Numbered from the stretch's first letter, positions 45,655 to 57,239 are shown. The stretch is DNA of 64,000 bases from Panagrolaimus kolymaensis (GCA_028622995.1 JAJQJQ010000028.1:992001-1056000); one strand, 5' to 3'. Program-made: numbers and translations. Notes: generated from the letters alone by a model not told the origin.

Positions 45655-46616
45655 TTATGTAGAAATTGTTGTAGTCGGTTCATCATCGGTTGGTATTTCA
45701 AGAGGCTGAAATAAGAGTCATTTATTTTGGTTATATCAAATTCAAAAAAAAAAAACGTACAATACATTTCTTATTTTCCATGCAAAATGAATTTCTGTGA
45801 CAATCACCATCATGGGTACAATCCTTTAAGTAAGGAACACTAAAAAGTAATTTAAATTTTTTTGATCAAAAACTTAAAAAAAAATTTTTTACCATGCAGG
45901 TGGAGTTTTTGGTACATACCAACATGTACATGCACAAAGTAAACGTTCTTCGCCTTCTTGAATGTTAACTTGAATGGCGGTAGTATCTCGTTTCTAAAAT
46001 TTTTACTTTTTTAGACTAAATTTAATTCATCGCTCTTATAAACGAACAATACATTCCCCCTTGAAGCAATAAGCTCCTTTACATTGTACATCATATTTGC
46101 AAGTTATATTCTTATTTTCTGAAGAATCTTGTGAAATTTCTTTTTGCTAAAAATTTTTAATTGCTTTAAACTAAATTTAATTCTTCGCTGTTATAAACGA
46201 ACAATGCATTCCCCCATGAAGCAATAAGCTCCGTTAACACATTGTACATCATGTATGCAAGCTACATTCGCATTTTCTAAAGATTCTTCTTCTGAAATTT
46301 CTTCTTGTTCTTTATGGGCAAACTTTTTTCTGTACGGCTGAAAAAAAGTATATAAGAAGTTAAAAATAATTTAATTTTATATAATTAATTTTCTTACATA
46401 ACATATTCCTCTTTTTGTACACAAATGTCCTGGAGAAGAACAATCCTTATCTGTTTTACATTGCACTGGTCCACAAATACAACAAACAAATCCAGTTACA
46501 CAAGCTTTTGATTTATCCATGCGTTGACAATCCGGAAACATACCTTCTTGAAATTTTGAATAAATAGATGAAAAAGTTAAAATAAGGCAAAAGAAAATTG
46601 GTAATAACCAAGCCAT
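45655..46616 (-). CDS. Secreted cysteine-rich A-B-B-C-B protein with duplicated exon (cluster gene 3)
   Basis: Six exons (46398-46616, 46203-46337, 46048-46146, 45893-45993, 45761-45839, 45655-45705) give ~227 residues. Signal peptide MAWLLPIFFCLILTFSSIYS. Module A: CQRMDKSKAC, CCICGPVQC, KDCSSPGHLCTKRGICY. Two B modules follow in adjacent, clearly duplicated exons: VACIHDVQCVNGAYCFMGEC and TCKYDVQCKGAYCFKGEC, each ending with the same ATT|gttcgt donor. Module C: CACTCWYVPKTPPAC (codon TG|T split); final B: DCTHDGDCHRNSFCMENKKC; tail PLEIPTDDEPTTTIST. The donor gttcgt is unusual but is the only way to keep both B exons in frame. Confidence 0.75.
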
Positions 46617-47372
46617 CTCTCTTTTTCTTTGCTTTGAAGCTTAACCAAAAAAATATTTTGGTGCACGATAGCAAGAAAAAAATTTTCTTTTCTATAATTA
46701 TATTCCTATGTATTGTTATTCTTTTTTAAAAAAGCTTTTTAGCTTTTTATTTAGAAAAAATAAATATTCTAAAATGCGATAGCAAATATACTTTAATGGA
46801 GCATGATAGAAAATAAAAAATTAACGATAATACCAATTTTAATTTTTTATTATTACAAAAAATAAATCACACAAAATCTTAAAAATATACTGTAATTCCC
46901 AAAAGAAGAAAAAACGGCTAGGGAGTATTCATGAAAAAGTTTTTTTCATTTAAAACCAAATACATAGGTACTTTTTATATTTAAAAAAAAATGAATAAGT
47001 TTTAAAAAAAATATTTCATAGACTCTTTATCATAGTTCAAGTGAAATTATATCTCTACAAAATTATCAGGTTTACCTTTCTCCGAGTTAAAGCTAATTTT
47101 CTTTTAAATACTTTTCAAAGTAATAATTTGAAATTTAATTTCTTTTTTTTTGTGTACATAGACTATTTTTCAAAAGCACTGAATGTGTGATGTTAGCTAA
47201 CTAATTTTGCTTTTTTAATTTAATAGCTTCCTTGCCATTTTTTGTTTTTTATTTTTTTTAAACAATTGTTTTTTGAATCGATAATAACGAATAAAAATTA
47301 CATTTATTGTATCTCAAATTTTATTACACACAAAGAAAAATAAAAAAACACTTTCATTTGAGAAATTTAGAT
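46617..47372. other. Intergenic AT-rich DNA
   Basis: Between cluster genes 3 and 4. No feature seen. Confidence 0.55.
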
Positions 47373-48479
47373 TTAACGAAGCCAATTCTTAAAAGATTAA
47401 AGTTGTTAACGCCAAATGAATAAATAATTAATAAACTTACTTCGCACTTATTATTAACGCATTTTTCAAAGTAATGACAGTCCTCAAATTTATCATCACC
47501 AACACATGATCTTTCAGTTGAAGTATGATAATCAACAGCACGATTGAGAGGCTTAAAAGCGTCAAAAATACATATATTTGTGAAAAAGAAAAAAAAAGAA
47601 GTATAAACTCACGATGCAAAAACCTAAGAGACAAGCTTCGGTGTCACGACAATCACTATCTTCCCAACAAAATGGCATCAAATCTTGACTAAAATTTTTA
47701 AAAGGATTTATTTTATCGAGCCTTATAAATGTTTAACAACAATACCAATCCTCGAAATCAAAACGTGGATGGTAACATTGACTTATGCATGCCGTTGGAT
47801 ATAGCGTGCCCTTTATAGCTGTCCATGGTTCAGTTGCTGTCTAAAAAAAATAAAGTTAGTTTATAAAAAAATTATTAAAGGATATAAATAAATTTACGTT
47901 ATGTGGATCAATGTTACCATCCATGGGCTAAAAATAAAATTTTTAAAAATGCAAATTATTTTTTAATCGTATCAAACATTTTTTATACTTGATATAAATT
48001 AGTTTAGAATCAGACCAATAACGCACGGTCGCTACAAAGCTTGTTTGTTGTTTGTAAAATTACACTTACCAAACATTGATGAGCGGAACATTCAGAGTAA
48101 GCAGCATTACCAATCGGCTAAAAAAACGGGAGAATTGAGATAATCGTAAAAAATAAATTTATTTATTATAAATCTCATAAAACAATTTAATTTAATTTTT
48201 GTTCAAACTTGTTTAGAATTCAAAAAAAAAATATAAGAGCATCAAATAAAAAAATTAACTTACCATACATAAACCTCCATTACACCTGGAAAAAGAATTG
48301 CATTCAATATTACTATTGCATTTTAAACTAGGGCACCATCCACATGCTACTCCACTATTGCATGCAGTTTTATCTTCCATTCTTCCACATTGTTTAATGG
48401 GTTTGGCTCTAGTACTAAAATCTTCGGCTGCGAAAACCATATTTACGACGTACAAAATCATAAAAACGAAAGATTTCAT
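47373..48479 (-). CDS. Secreted cysteine-rich A-C-B-B protein (cluster gene 4)
   Basis: Seven short exons (48264-48479, 48070-48117, 47898-47927, 47746-47840, 47613-47688, 47441-47551, 47373-47387) give ~196 residues. Signal peptide MKSFVFMILYVVNMVFA. Module A: QCGRMEDKTACNSGVAC, WCPSLKCNSNIECNSFSRC. A short linker exon pair (YSECSAHQCL, PMDGNIDPHN) replaces the first B. Module C: CISQCYHPRFDFEDC (codon TG|T split). Then B: FCWEDSDCRDTEACLLGFC and B: SCVGDDKFEDCHYFEKCVNNKC. The last 15-nt exon (NWLR) is my best choice; reading through the donor would add 28 unlike residues. Divergent from cluster gene 5. Confidence 0.72.
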
Positions 48480-48973
48480 TTTTTTCTTTGTTTTTGTTGG
48501 GGGTAAAGCAAGCAGCTTTCTTACACTTATTTATTTATCCTAATAAAATTTTTGACAAATGGTTAATGTTATAAAAAAAATGAAGACCAAATTATTTTTC
48601 TTATTTTGATTTATTATTTTTTTCAATAAAGTGCTTTGCTTTTATCATCCTCATGATGTATTGTTCAAATTTTAAGCGTTAAAAATTTAATGCTTTATTA
48701 TAATTTTAATTAGCTTTTATTAAATTTTTATTTTTTCGCTTGCTTTTATAGTAATTTTACTAAAATCATAGTTTTTTTAGGCCAAAGGAAAAGAGAATTT
48801 CGTATTAAATTTTTTTTTGAATTTAGGAAATACCGTAACTTTCAAAGCTCTCTAAAAGCATTCTTAGCCATTAGTACCGGGTTTTAATATATGTTTTGAT
48901 TGTATAAGAAAATATTAATATACTTAATTTAATTTTGCTCTAAGATAATTTATAAAAGTCTTCAATTTTAGCT
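48480..48973. other. Divergent upstream region of cluster genes 4 and 5
   Basis: About 0.5 kb between head-to-head genes; likely holds both promoters. No distinct motif beyond A/T tracts. Confidence 0.5.
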
Positions 48974-49903
48974 ATGGCATCGTTCATCCTGCTAATAGTT
49001 TCAATTATTTTCATCTCTCTTTTAAGCGTTTATTCTTATTCTAATCAAGGAACATTGAGACATTTTCATTATGATAAAGACGGATGTTCAACTGGATATG
49101 GTGTATGCGTATGTGGGGATTTTACATGCAATAGTATAAACGATTGTGACAAAAATATGGGGTTCGTTTGTATTGGCGGAGAATGTAAGGTAAATAAAAT
49201 TCTATGTACATACTTTTCATATTTTATATATGTGTTTTATATTATTTATATTTTAGCAGCGAAACTATAATGCCACATTTTTTGCAAGAAAAAAACGATC
49301 AATATTTTGCAATGAAGAAAATTTGGATCATGATTGCCCTCCACATCATTATTGTAAACATTCTGAATGTTATGTAAGTCCAAAAAAAATGTTAAGAAAA
49401 ATATTGATTTGAGAATATAAGGTCGCGAAAAAATTTGCCCCCATAAATTTTTTTTATATGTATTTTTTTTTATCAAAAATATAACTTCTAGTTTTCGAAA
49501 CACCGCGAAATTTTTGATCCATTAGTAAAGCATCAAAAAAGTCCAATGATTTTAATTTCAATGTACATATAATTACTTCTTTCTTTTTTTAGGCAGAACC
49601 CAAAACACCATTTAAATGCAATTGTTTCTGTATTCGATTACCAGATTTGCTTTATAAATGGTAAACATAATTTTAAACAAACAAAAAGAAAATATCTTGC
49701 TTCTTAAATTTAGTTCTCATTACATGCGTCCATGTTATTCAAGCGCCAATTCAAGCTATGATTGTCCCTCAAATTCAATTTGCATTAAAGCTAATGTCAT
49801 GGAACAATCTCCAAAAAAAATGTGCACACCTAATCTTGATGCCATGGTTAGAATGCGACATAAGGAAATTGCTGCAGAAAAGGCAAAAGACGAAAAAAAT
49901 TAA
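48974..49903 (+). CDS. Secreted cysteine-rich A-B-C-B protein (cluster gene 5)
   Basis: Four exons (48974-49189, 49257-49373, 49593-49660, 49714-49903) give ~196 residues. Signal peptide MASFILLIVSIIFISLLSVYS. Module A: GCSTGYGVCVCGDFTCNSIN, DCDKNMGFVCIGGEC. Linker ARKKRS. Module B: FCNEENLDHDCPPHHYCKHS. Module C: CNCFCIRLPDLLYKC with the Cys codon split TG|T. Final B-like module: SHYMRPCYSSANSSYDCPSN, ICIKA, then a Cys and a charged helical tail (RMRHKEIAAEKAKDEKN). It is the intact counterpart of the pseudogene at 40911-43201 and lies in the same orientation. No known Pfam-type domain recognised; superficially EB-module-like. Confidence 0.78.
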
Positions 49904-50764
49904 ATAAAATTAATTACTGTTACAAATTTTTTTAAACCTTTAAATTTGAATATAATAACAAAGAATGTTTGAAATAAAACAAGTATAAATTTTTTTTGAT
50001 TTTTTTTTGCCTTTTGTGAATGTAAAAAAAAAAAGAGTATTTTTTAAGTAGCAAAGTCAAATGGTAAAAAAAAGAGCGCTTGAAACAAAAATAAAACTCT
50101 GAGGAAAAAAAGAAGATGAAAATAATAATTATTCATAAACAAAATTCTGTTTTGAAAACTTATCGAAAAATGAAGACGATTACGGTCGTAATTATTTTAA
50201 CACTTTCAAGATGCGAAAATTTTTTAAAATTATTTCCATATTTTTTTAAATAAAAAAATCTTCTTATTCTTTAATTTCTTTTGTTGATTTGGGTTAAAAT
50301 TTTTTTTACACATCTGTAATTATAATTGCGAAACAATAAAAAATTAAATCTAATACATATTATTGCACAAACTTTTTTACAGCTGTTTTTTATTATTTCA
50401 TAACTTTGCCGCCACATCTGTGTGAAATATTGTAAAATCCAGAAACATCGCATTTATCCGAGTAGGCGTAAAAAAAGAAAGGAAAAAAATCATCTCGTCT
50501 CAACAAAACAAAGAGAAGCCAAGCCGTTCAAAGATTAATACAATCCCCCAAAATAAATAGATAGATATGTCAGAGTATTTTTGTCAGCTGTTAAAAAAAA
50601 TAAGAAAAAAGCAAGCTTGGCTGAGTCGGCGGCGACAATCCATTCTCATTTTGTCGTTTCAGTTCATATTTCACTTTCACTTTTATTTTACATTCTTTCA
50701 AATCTATTTGCTTTTGATTTGAAATTTTCTTATATTTTTTTCTTTGAAAAAATAAGAAGAAATT
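49904..50764. other. Intergenic AT-rich DNA
   Basis: 3' flank of cluster gene 5 and promoter side of the LIM gene. No additional feature supported. Confidence 0.5.
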
Positions 50765-51592
50765 ATGTTTTGTGATAATCAACAACGAGCTCGCCCTAAA
50801 TGTGGACATTGTAATGAAGAGGTTGCAAAAGCGGATGAAATTGTAATTGAACGTAAACCAAGTAAGTCTTATTTTACATAATTCGTTTTAAAGAGAGAAA
50901 AACTGTTTTTTCGTGTAGAAAACTAGTGAACTTTTGATTGGCAATAACAAAGTTCCATAGTAGAAAAACTTTTCGGTTTAGTTTGGTAAAAAAAAGTTAC
51001 AGTAAATTAACCAAAATCAATTCAGCTATTCAGCTTGTTTTTCAACGTTTTGCTTCGCTTTTTTGAATTTTAATATTCAGTATGAGTTAAAAATTTGTTG
51101 CGCTTTTTTAGTTTGAAAAAGTTAACATTGGTGACAAAAAATATATTAAACAATAAAGGCAATAACTTGCAATTAGAAAAGGACTTGTTAAATATTATCA
51201 AGTTTATGAAAAACGCGGCTAGAAAAAAAAACATAATCTTTGCAAAATTTTATCGCATTGCAAATTTTTCGTCTTGACTCTCGGATGACTTTGATAAATT
51301 TGTTTTTATTGTATCCAAATTTGATTCTGTTGGAATTTTTGAAAGATTGGACCAAAACTAGTGTTTTTTAACTAACAAAATTTTTATTTGTATTTATTTT
51401 CATTTTTTAGTTCACAAGAACTGCTTCAAATGCGGTGCTTGTGGAGAGGAATGCAAAATTGGAATGTCATTGGCCATCCAAATTAACGAATATGGATGGT
51501 ATTTCTTTTGCCACAAACATAAACTTCTTTCCCCTGGTGAACGAGTAGAAAGTATTAAAGCTCGAGGAGCTCAAAAGAAAGCTAAAAAATAA
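50765..51592 (+). CDS. Small single-LIM-domain protein
   Basis: Two exons (50765-50861, 51411-51592) give 92 residues, almost all one LIM domain: CGHC at ~13-16, then HKNCFKCGACGEEC and a closing FCHKH. The eight zinc ligands fit C-x2-C…H-x2-C-x2-C-x2-C…C-x2-H. The tail is Lys-rich (ARGAQKKAKK). LIM domains bind protein partners in the cytoskeleton or nucleus; the short length resembles CRIP-like or LMO-like adaptors, but the exact orthologue is not clear. The 549-bp intron is long for this window. The first ATG in frame follows a T/A-rich leader. Confidence 0.85.
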
Positions 51593-52053
51593 AATAAACT
51601 AAATACTGATAAATAAAAATTTTTATCTTTTTTTATTCGTTGGTAGATAAATTTTTTCTATAGTTTGCTTAATTTGTAAATAAATAAATAAATAAAAAAA
51701 TATTTTTGAAAAAGAATATTCAAATCTTGTGTTTTTCTTTCCTTTGAAATTTTTTAGATTATAAACTTTTTATGAAATAAAACTTTTTTTAAAAAGGTTT
51801 GTTCTCTTTAAACCAAAAAAAAATCCAAAAATCCAGACACATTTGCGTTGTTGCTTTGATAATTTTCTTAAATAATTTAAAAAGATTCTAAAGAAAAGCT
51901 TTTAAACGCTATAAATTTTTATTTTTAACAAAAGAAAAATAAAGTCTTTAAAGATCATATTTTTATTTAAAAGCGAAACTCATTTTTTGAAAACTTCCTT
52001 ATTCAATCAACTTTGTTACAAAAGTTTCTTCCTTAAAATCTAATCCCAAAAAA
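51593..52053. other. Intergenic AT-rich DNA
   Basis: Spacer between the LIM gene and the peptide precursor; AATAAA-type signals near 51612 and 51680. Confidence 0.5.
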
Positions 52054-52479
52054 ATGAAACTTTTTGTTGGTTTTCTTTGTCTTATCTTCGTGGTTATCAT
52101 CCAATTTGGTGATGCTCAAGTTGAAGAAATAGAACTCTTCCTTGAATCGGTTCCAAATTTTTTGCGATTTGGTAAGTTTTCAAAATATGAGATAGAAAAA
52201 TGTTTGAAAAATAAAATAATTTTTTAGGAAAGCGAAGTATCGATCCTAATGATTTTCCCGCAACTCCAAAAGTACCTATCACACCAAAGAATATTTTGCG
52301 TTTAGGTAAAAATTTTGATGTTTAAAAAAATTAGATAAATGAAAAACATAAATTTAGGAAAGCCACGAATCAATTCCGAAAATAATAACAAAGTCAAAAA
52401 TCTTGATGGAGAAAAATGTGGAAAATTCACATGTGTTCCTGGAACCTGTTGCACAGGAGATTGGTGTTCTCGATGTTAA
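52054..52479 (+). CDS. FLP-1-like peptide precursor with cysteine-rich C-terminal peptide
   Basis: Three exons (52054-52171, 52228-52305, 52358-52479) give 105 residues. Signal peptide MKLFVGFLCLIFVVIIQFGD. The propeptide contains LESVPNFLRFGKRS; PNFLRFG is the hallmark of nematode FLP-1 peptides, and GKR is an amidation/cleavage site. A second exon ends with a related ILRLGKPR. Both introns split the Gly codon of these units (G|GA), which suggests duplicated exons. The last exon ends with six cysteines, KCGKFTCVPGTCCTGDWCSR then C, in the order C-x4-C-x4-CC-x4-C-x2-C. Known FLP-1 precursors carry many PNFLRF copies and no such tail, so this may be a fused or unrelated secreted peptide gene. 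Confidence 0.7.
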
Positions 52480-55051
52480 TCTAAAAAATGTTTAAAATGT
52501 TCTGTTGAATCAAACTAAATAAACATTTCCCTTGCAAATATGTATTCATTTTTTTTTTGATATTTTGTTTTAAAATAATCAAAGGAATGACGTATTTTTA
52601 TTGGCCTAAGTAAAAAAAACTTGGAGTCAAAATCATAAAAATCACGGCTGTTTTTTAATGATAATAACACATAATTGCTTTGTGCATCATTAGTCATAAA
52701 TACATTTGCTGATGACGTAGTTTAAAATGAACGCTCTTTTAAAAAAATTTGAAATGGATCAACAGAAAAAAAAAGAGGAGCATTTTTATAAATAAACAAA
52801 TAACTTTTTTTTTTAAATTGTTTGAATCACTGAAAAATAATTCAAAGAATGAAAACGTTGAAATTTTTTTTGAAGAAAACCTTTGATATTGATTGGCTTA
52901 TTAACAACTTTAATAAAAACTTTGAAACGCTGTGAGAAAAAAATTTCATAATTTTAAAGATAACTTTGACTTCTCAAAACTTATTAGTCATTTTTCACAG
53001 ACTCCTACGAGACGACGCCAGACAAAAATGTCTTCATTTTCTTTTTACAAAAGTCATTTTGCTTAAAAGCAGCACTTTTCTAATTGAAAATAAAAATTTT
53101 TTGCTTCTTTTAACTGAAAACATTTTTTTTCTCAATTATTTTCTATCTCAATTTTTTTCATGCTGCCTAGTTTCTTCTTCATCTGCTTAAAACATTTTTT
53201 TCCCATTTATGCAAAATGGCTCAACTAATGTTAAAAAAAGGATCAGTTGAATTTTAATTTAATATGTTTGCATTAAAAATAGTATATCTAAAAGTGATAT
53301 TTTGTAAATAAAAAAATCTGAAAAAAGTGATTGAGATCGATACTACTTTGAATTATTTTATTTTAGTAAATTGTTTCAGTTCCACAATTATCCAAACTTG
53401 TTTGTTTAAAAGATGTTTTTTATTTAAAAAAAATTTCTTTCCTTTCATTAAATTTATTCTTTTTTTTTGTCTCTCGATTTAGTTTTTAACACAAAACAAA
53501 ATCAAATATGTACTTCCGCAATTAAAAATTACAAAGTAGCGATCACGGGATTTTTTTAATTTGACTGAACTACACACACTTTCGTTCACTCGTTAGAACA
53601 TATTTATTTATTTGTACTCCCAACTAACTAACTCAACCTCTCTCTCTTTCTCCTTTTATTTGATGCACTCTAGCGCCTATCAATTATTTTTCCCATTTTT
53701 TTTTTGTGGCCGATGAACGGGTTTCTCTTACTTCGAACGAACAAAAGTCGCTTCTTTTTTTATTCTGAGCGGGCGAAAGTAATTTCCCTTAAAAACGCAA
53801 AAAAAAAAGAAAAAACAAAAAACGGCGACGACACTGCACTACATTGGTCATCCATCCTTCCAAGCAACATAAAAACCTAAACTAAAACTAAACTAAAATG
53901 ACACATATGTGCGTACGTACACATTTCAAAATATGGCCATGCCACACGTTTTTGGTCTTAGGGAAACCACTTGGATATTTTCAACTCCTCTCTTCTCTCT
54001 CTCTCTGAGAAAATGGATTTTTTTTTTGCAATGTTGTCGCGGCACATTATTGCAAAAAAAAAAAAAAAAAAGAGATGCAAGAGCGCCAAAGCAAGCAGCA
54101 ACTAACTGGCAAAAAAAAAAATAATGATGAAACACAGCAGTGCGTCTTTTTTTTTTTGTAAAACATCGCTATAGCTGTAGCTTTTTGTCGGTCGCCTTAA
54201 AGTCTGCTTTGCTTTTTTCTGCTATTTTTTTAGCTGCTTTTGACCGATGACGTGTTTGAGGCTAGTTTTTTTCTTCTTCTTTGCTCTTCTTGCGTCTTTT
54301 CTAATAATAGTCTTCCAAATGTTTCAATGTTGTTATTTATAAGTATATGAATGACGTCAAAAGTACACATTTTTACCGAAATGATGCTTTTTAATTTGTA
54401 ACATTTGTTGTGAAATCTCTAATATATAAGCATGAAAAAAACTTTTACGATTTATACTTTTCTTCGAAGAAATTTTTTCTCAGTTTTTAAAACTTTGAGT
54501 TGTCTTTTAACTTTTTAGTCCACAGAGGTTTTTCTTTTTGACTTTGGATAAGCAAATATTTTTCGGTTTTGAGTTAGGCAAATTTTTCTATGACAAATTT
54601 AAATTTTCTTGCTTTTTGTTGATAAATTTGAAGAAGAAAAAAATACAAAGAAAAAAGCATTTTTTTGCGATTTTTTATTCAGCAAATATGTGTTTTGACC
54701 TTTTCTTTTGTTTGTGCAAACATTTGTTTGTTTCCATGTTGCTTTTTGTAGCCAATACTTAAATAGTGGAGTAAAAGTTTGTTACCTTGACAACTTTGTT
54801 TTTTTTTCATTACCTTTTTTGTTTGGGTTTTTTAATTCATCCCGCCAAATAAAAACTTACAAAACAATAACAAAAACTTTAAATAACTTAACTTTACTCG
54901 CATTGATTTCCAGCAACCCAAAACTTGAAAAAAAATATCGATTAAAAAAACTTTTTTTTCTATTGGTTTTATGAATTTTTAATCCAAGCTTTCTTTTTTT
55001 TTTGTTTCAGCTTTTTTTGATGCAGCTTTTTTATAAGCTAACGTTTTTGAA
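52480..55051. other. Long intergenic region upstream of the stomatin-like gene
   Basis: About 2.6 kb with poly-A/poly-T, CT-rich stretches (53640-53660) and a CAAC/GTAC-rich patch near 53900. A strong acceptor (ttttttgtttcag) lies at ~55009, just before the STOML2 ATG, so part may be a 5'UTR intron or outron. No protein gene is convincing. Confidence 0.5.
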
Positions 55052-56903
55052 ATGAATGCGCCTATGCCATCTCGAAATGCATCAGATGAATGGGAAACGG
55101 ATTCAGTTTGGAGGCCATTATCTGAAGCGGGTTCAGAGGAAGAATATAACAATAACAATAACAATAATAATAATTATGATTATGAAGTTGAAGAAAATAA
55201 TTATGCCAAAAATAGACTTAAATATAACGAAAACCAAAGAGTAAGAAAGTATCCTAGTTTTTTTCGTCAAAATATTCTCGTTTTTTTTCTATCGTGCCAT
55301 GGCGTGTTTTTATTTCCATGTTTTTGTTTTGATTTGCTGTTTTGCATTTATAACTTTTTTTCAATATTTTAAAAAATAATTTTTTATAGAGTTTTATGCA
55401 TAAAATCAGAATGCAAAATCCCCATAAAGTTGTTCATTTCCGTAAAGGTGGATTTAATACCATCATTAATTTTGTTCCCCAACAAGAAGCATGGGTTATT
55501 GAAAGAATGGGAAGATTTCATAAAATTTTGGAACCCGTAAGTTTTTCTTCTTCTCGCCTTCCTTAAAATAGAAATACAAATTTAAATGGTGAATTAATTT
55601 TAGGGTGTAGCATTTTTAATTCCATGTGTTGATAATATTCAATACATTCATACTTTAAAAGAAATGACCATTGAAATTCCTCAGCAGGAAGCTATTACCT
55701 TGGATAACGTTCAATTGGATTTGGATGCAGTTTTATATGTTCGTGTTGTTGATCCTTACAAAGTAAGTTTTATCGTTCGGGCAAAAATTTAAAATAATTG
55801 ACTCTTGAAAAGAAGATAGTAATCAAAAAATAGAATTTTTTATTATTACTCTCTTCACTAAAAAGAATTGATAAAAAAAAAATAGAATGCAAAGCTACTT
55901 GAGCTACTTGAGGTTAAATTTTTAGGCCTCTTATGGTGTCCAAGACCCCGAATTTGCTGTCTCTCAATTAGCTATGACTGTAATGAGATCTGAAGTAGGC
56001 AAACTTATGCTTGATAACGTTTTTCGTGAACGTGCTAATTTAAATTTAGCCATCGTTGGTAAGTTTTTTTGTCACATATTTTTTTTTCTCGATTTAATGA
56101 GCGGTAAATTTTTAGAAGGAATTAAAGACGCTTCAGCTCCATGGGGAATGGTTTGTTTGCGATATGAAATTCGAACCATGAATATGCCGCCAGAAATTCA
56201 ACGGGCCATGAAAGTAAATTTTTAACCTTAAAAAACTTTATTTTCCAAATATTTCTTTTTTTTAGCTCCAAGTTGAAGCTGAACGTAAAAAGCGTGCCCT
56301 CATTCTCGAATCAGAAGGTATGAGACAAGCTGAAATGAATAAAGCTGAAGGAGAAAAACAATCTCGAATTCTTCGATCTGAAGCCGCCACCCAAGAAACC
56401 GTTAATAAAGGTGTCGCGGCTGCAAAAGCTGCAGAAAGTGAAAAGCTTCAACGCATTTTGGAATCGGAAGCTGAAATGCAAACTCGAATTAATATGGCTA
56501 AAGCTGAGGCGGAAGCAGCTGAAAGTCAAAAAATTCAAAAAATTTTAGCTTCTGAAGCTGCCAAACAAGCTGAGGTAATTTTTTTTTTTGCCATAAAGTC
56601 CCATAACAAATTTATTTATAGATTAATCGCGCCCAGGGTCAAGCCCAAGCAATTCAAATGGAAATGGAAGCCCGTTGTAAAGCTTTGGAAGGGCTTTCAC
56701 TTAGTTTAGAAAAAAGTGGTGGTCAAGCTGCTGCCTCCTTTATTACTGCCGATAATTATGTTAAAGCCTTTAGTCATCTTGCTAAAACTAATAACACCAT
56801 TATTATTCCAAACAATCCCACGGATGTTGGGTCAATGGTTGCTCAAGCCATGACTATTTATAATAATGTTTCCCATCAGGTTCCCGCTGCTCTCAAACGA
56901 TAA
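55052..56903 (+). CDS. STOML2: Stomatin-like protein 2 (SPFH/prohibitin-domain) homologue
   Basis: Seven exons (55052-55240, 55390-55536, 55604-55762, 55926-56058, 56116-56213, 56266-56574, 56622-56903) give ~438 residues. The SPFH core begins near residue 88 (NFVPQQEAWVIERMGRFHKI) and continues ITLDNVQLDLDAVLYVRVVD, ASYGVQDPEFAVSQLAMT, LQVEAERKKRALILESEG. These are diagnostic of STOML2, which organises cardiolipin-rich inner-membrane domains in mitochondria. A long Ala/Glu coiled coil repeats ESEA/ASEA units, and the C-terminus (SFITADNYVKAFSHLAKT) is typical. The first exon encodes an acidic, Asn-run N-terminus (EEEYNNNNN) unlike a mitochondrial presequence, whereas an ATG in exon 2 (55396) would give a basic MHKIRMQNPHKVVHFRK. 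Confidence 0.9.
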
Positions 56904-57017
56904 AAATTTTGTTTTTAATTTTAATTCCTAAATTTTTTTAAATAATTTATCCTTAAAAGTTAATGAGAATTTTTTTTTGAGAGAGAAGAATCAAAAGCAT
57001 TTTTAAAGTATCGCAAC

Positions 57018-57231
57018 TAGGGTTGTCAAAAAAGATTTCCCGGGAATTTCCCGATTTTTCCTGGGAAATTTCCCGCTACAAACCCTTACAAAGTTTCACA
57101 AAGTCTAACAAAGTTCTACAAAAGTTGCTATAACTTTGTTAAACTTTGTAAGACTTTGTGAAGGTTTGTAGCGGGAAAATTCCCGGGAAATTTCCCCATT
57201 TTCCCATTTCCCGGGAAATTCGACAACCCTA
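57018..57231. mobile_element. hAT-type MITE, 214 bp
   Basis: Starts TAGGGTTGTC and ends GACAACCCTA, flanked by the perfect 8-bp duplication ATCGCAAC (57010-57017, 57232-57239). Almost the whole element is a long imperfect hairpin: repeated (T)CCCGGGAAA blocks and CTACAAACC…TTACAAAG mirrored by CTTTGT…GGTTTGTAG. No coding capacity. Confidence 0.92.
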
Positions 57232-57239
57232 ATCGCAAC

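Noticed and set aside
54979..55164. Minus-strand Ser/Glu frame over the first STOML2 exon
   Set aside because: Antisense shadow of the exon that splices in frame into the SPFH core.
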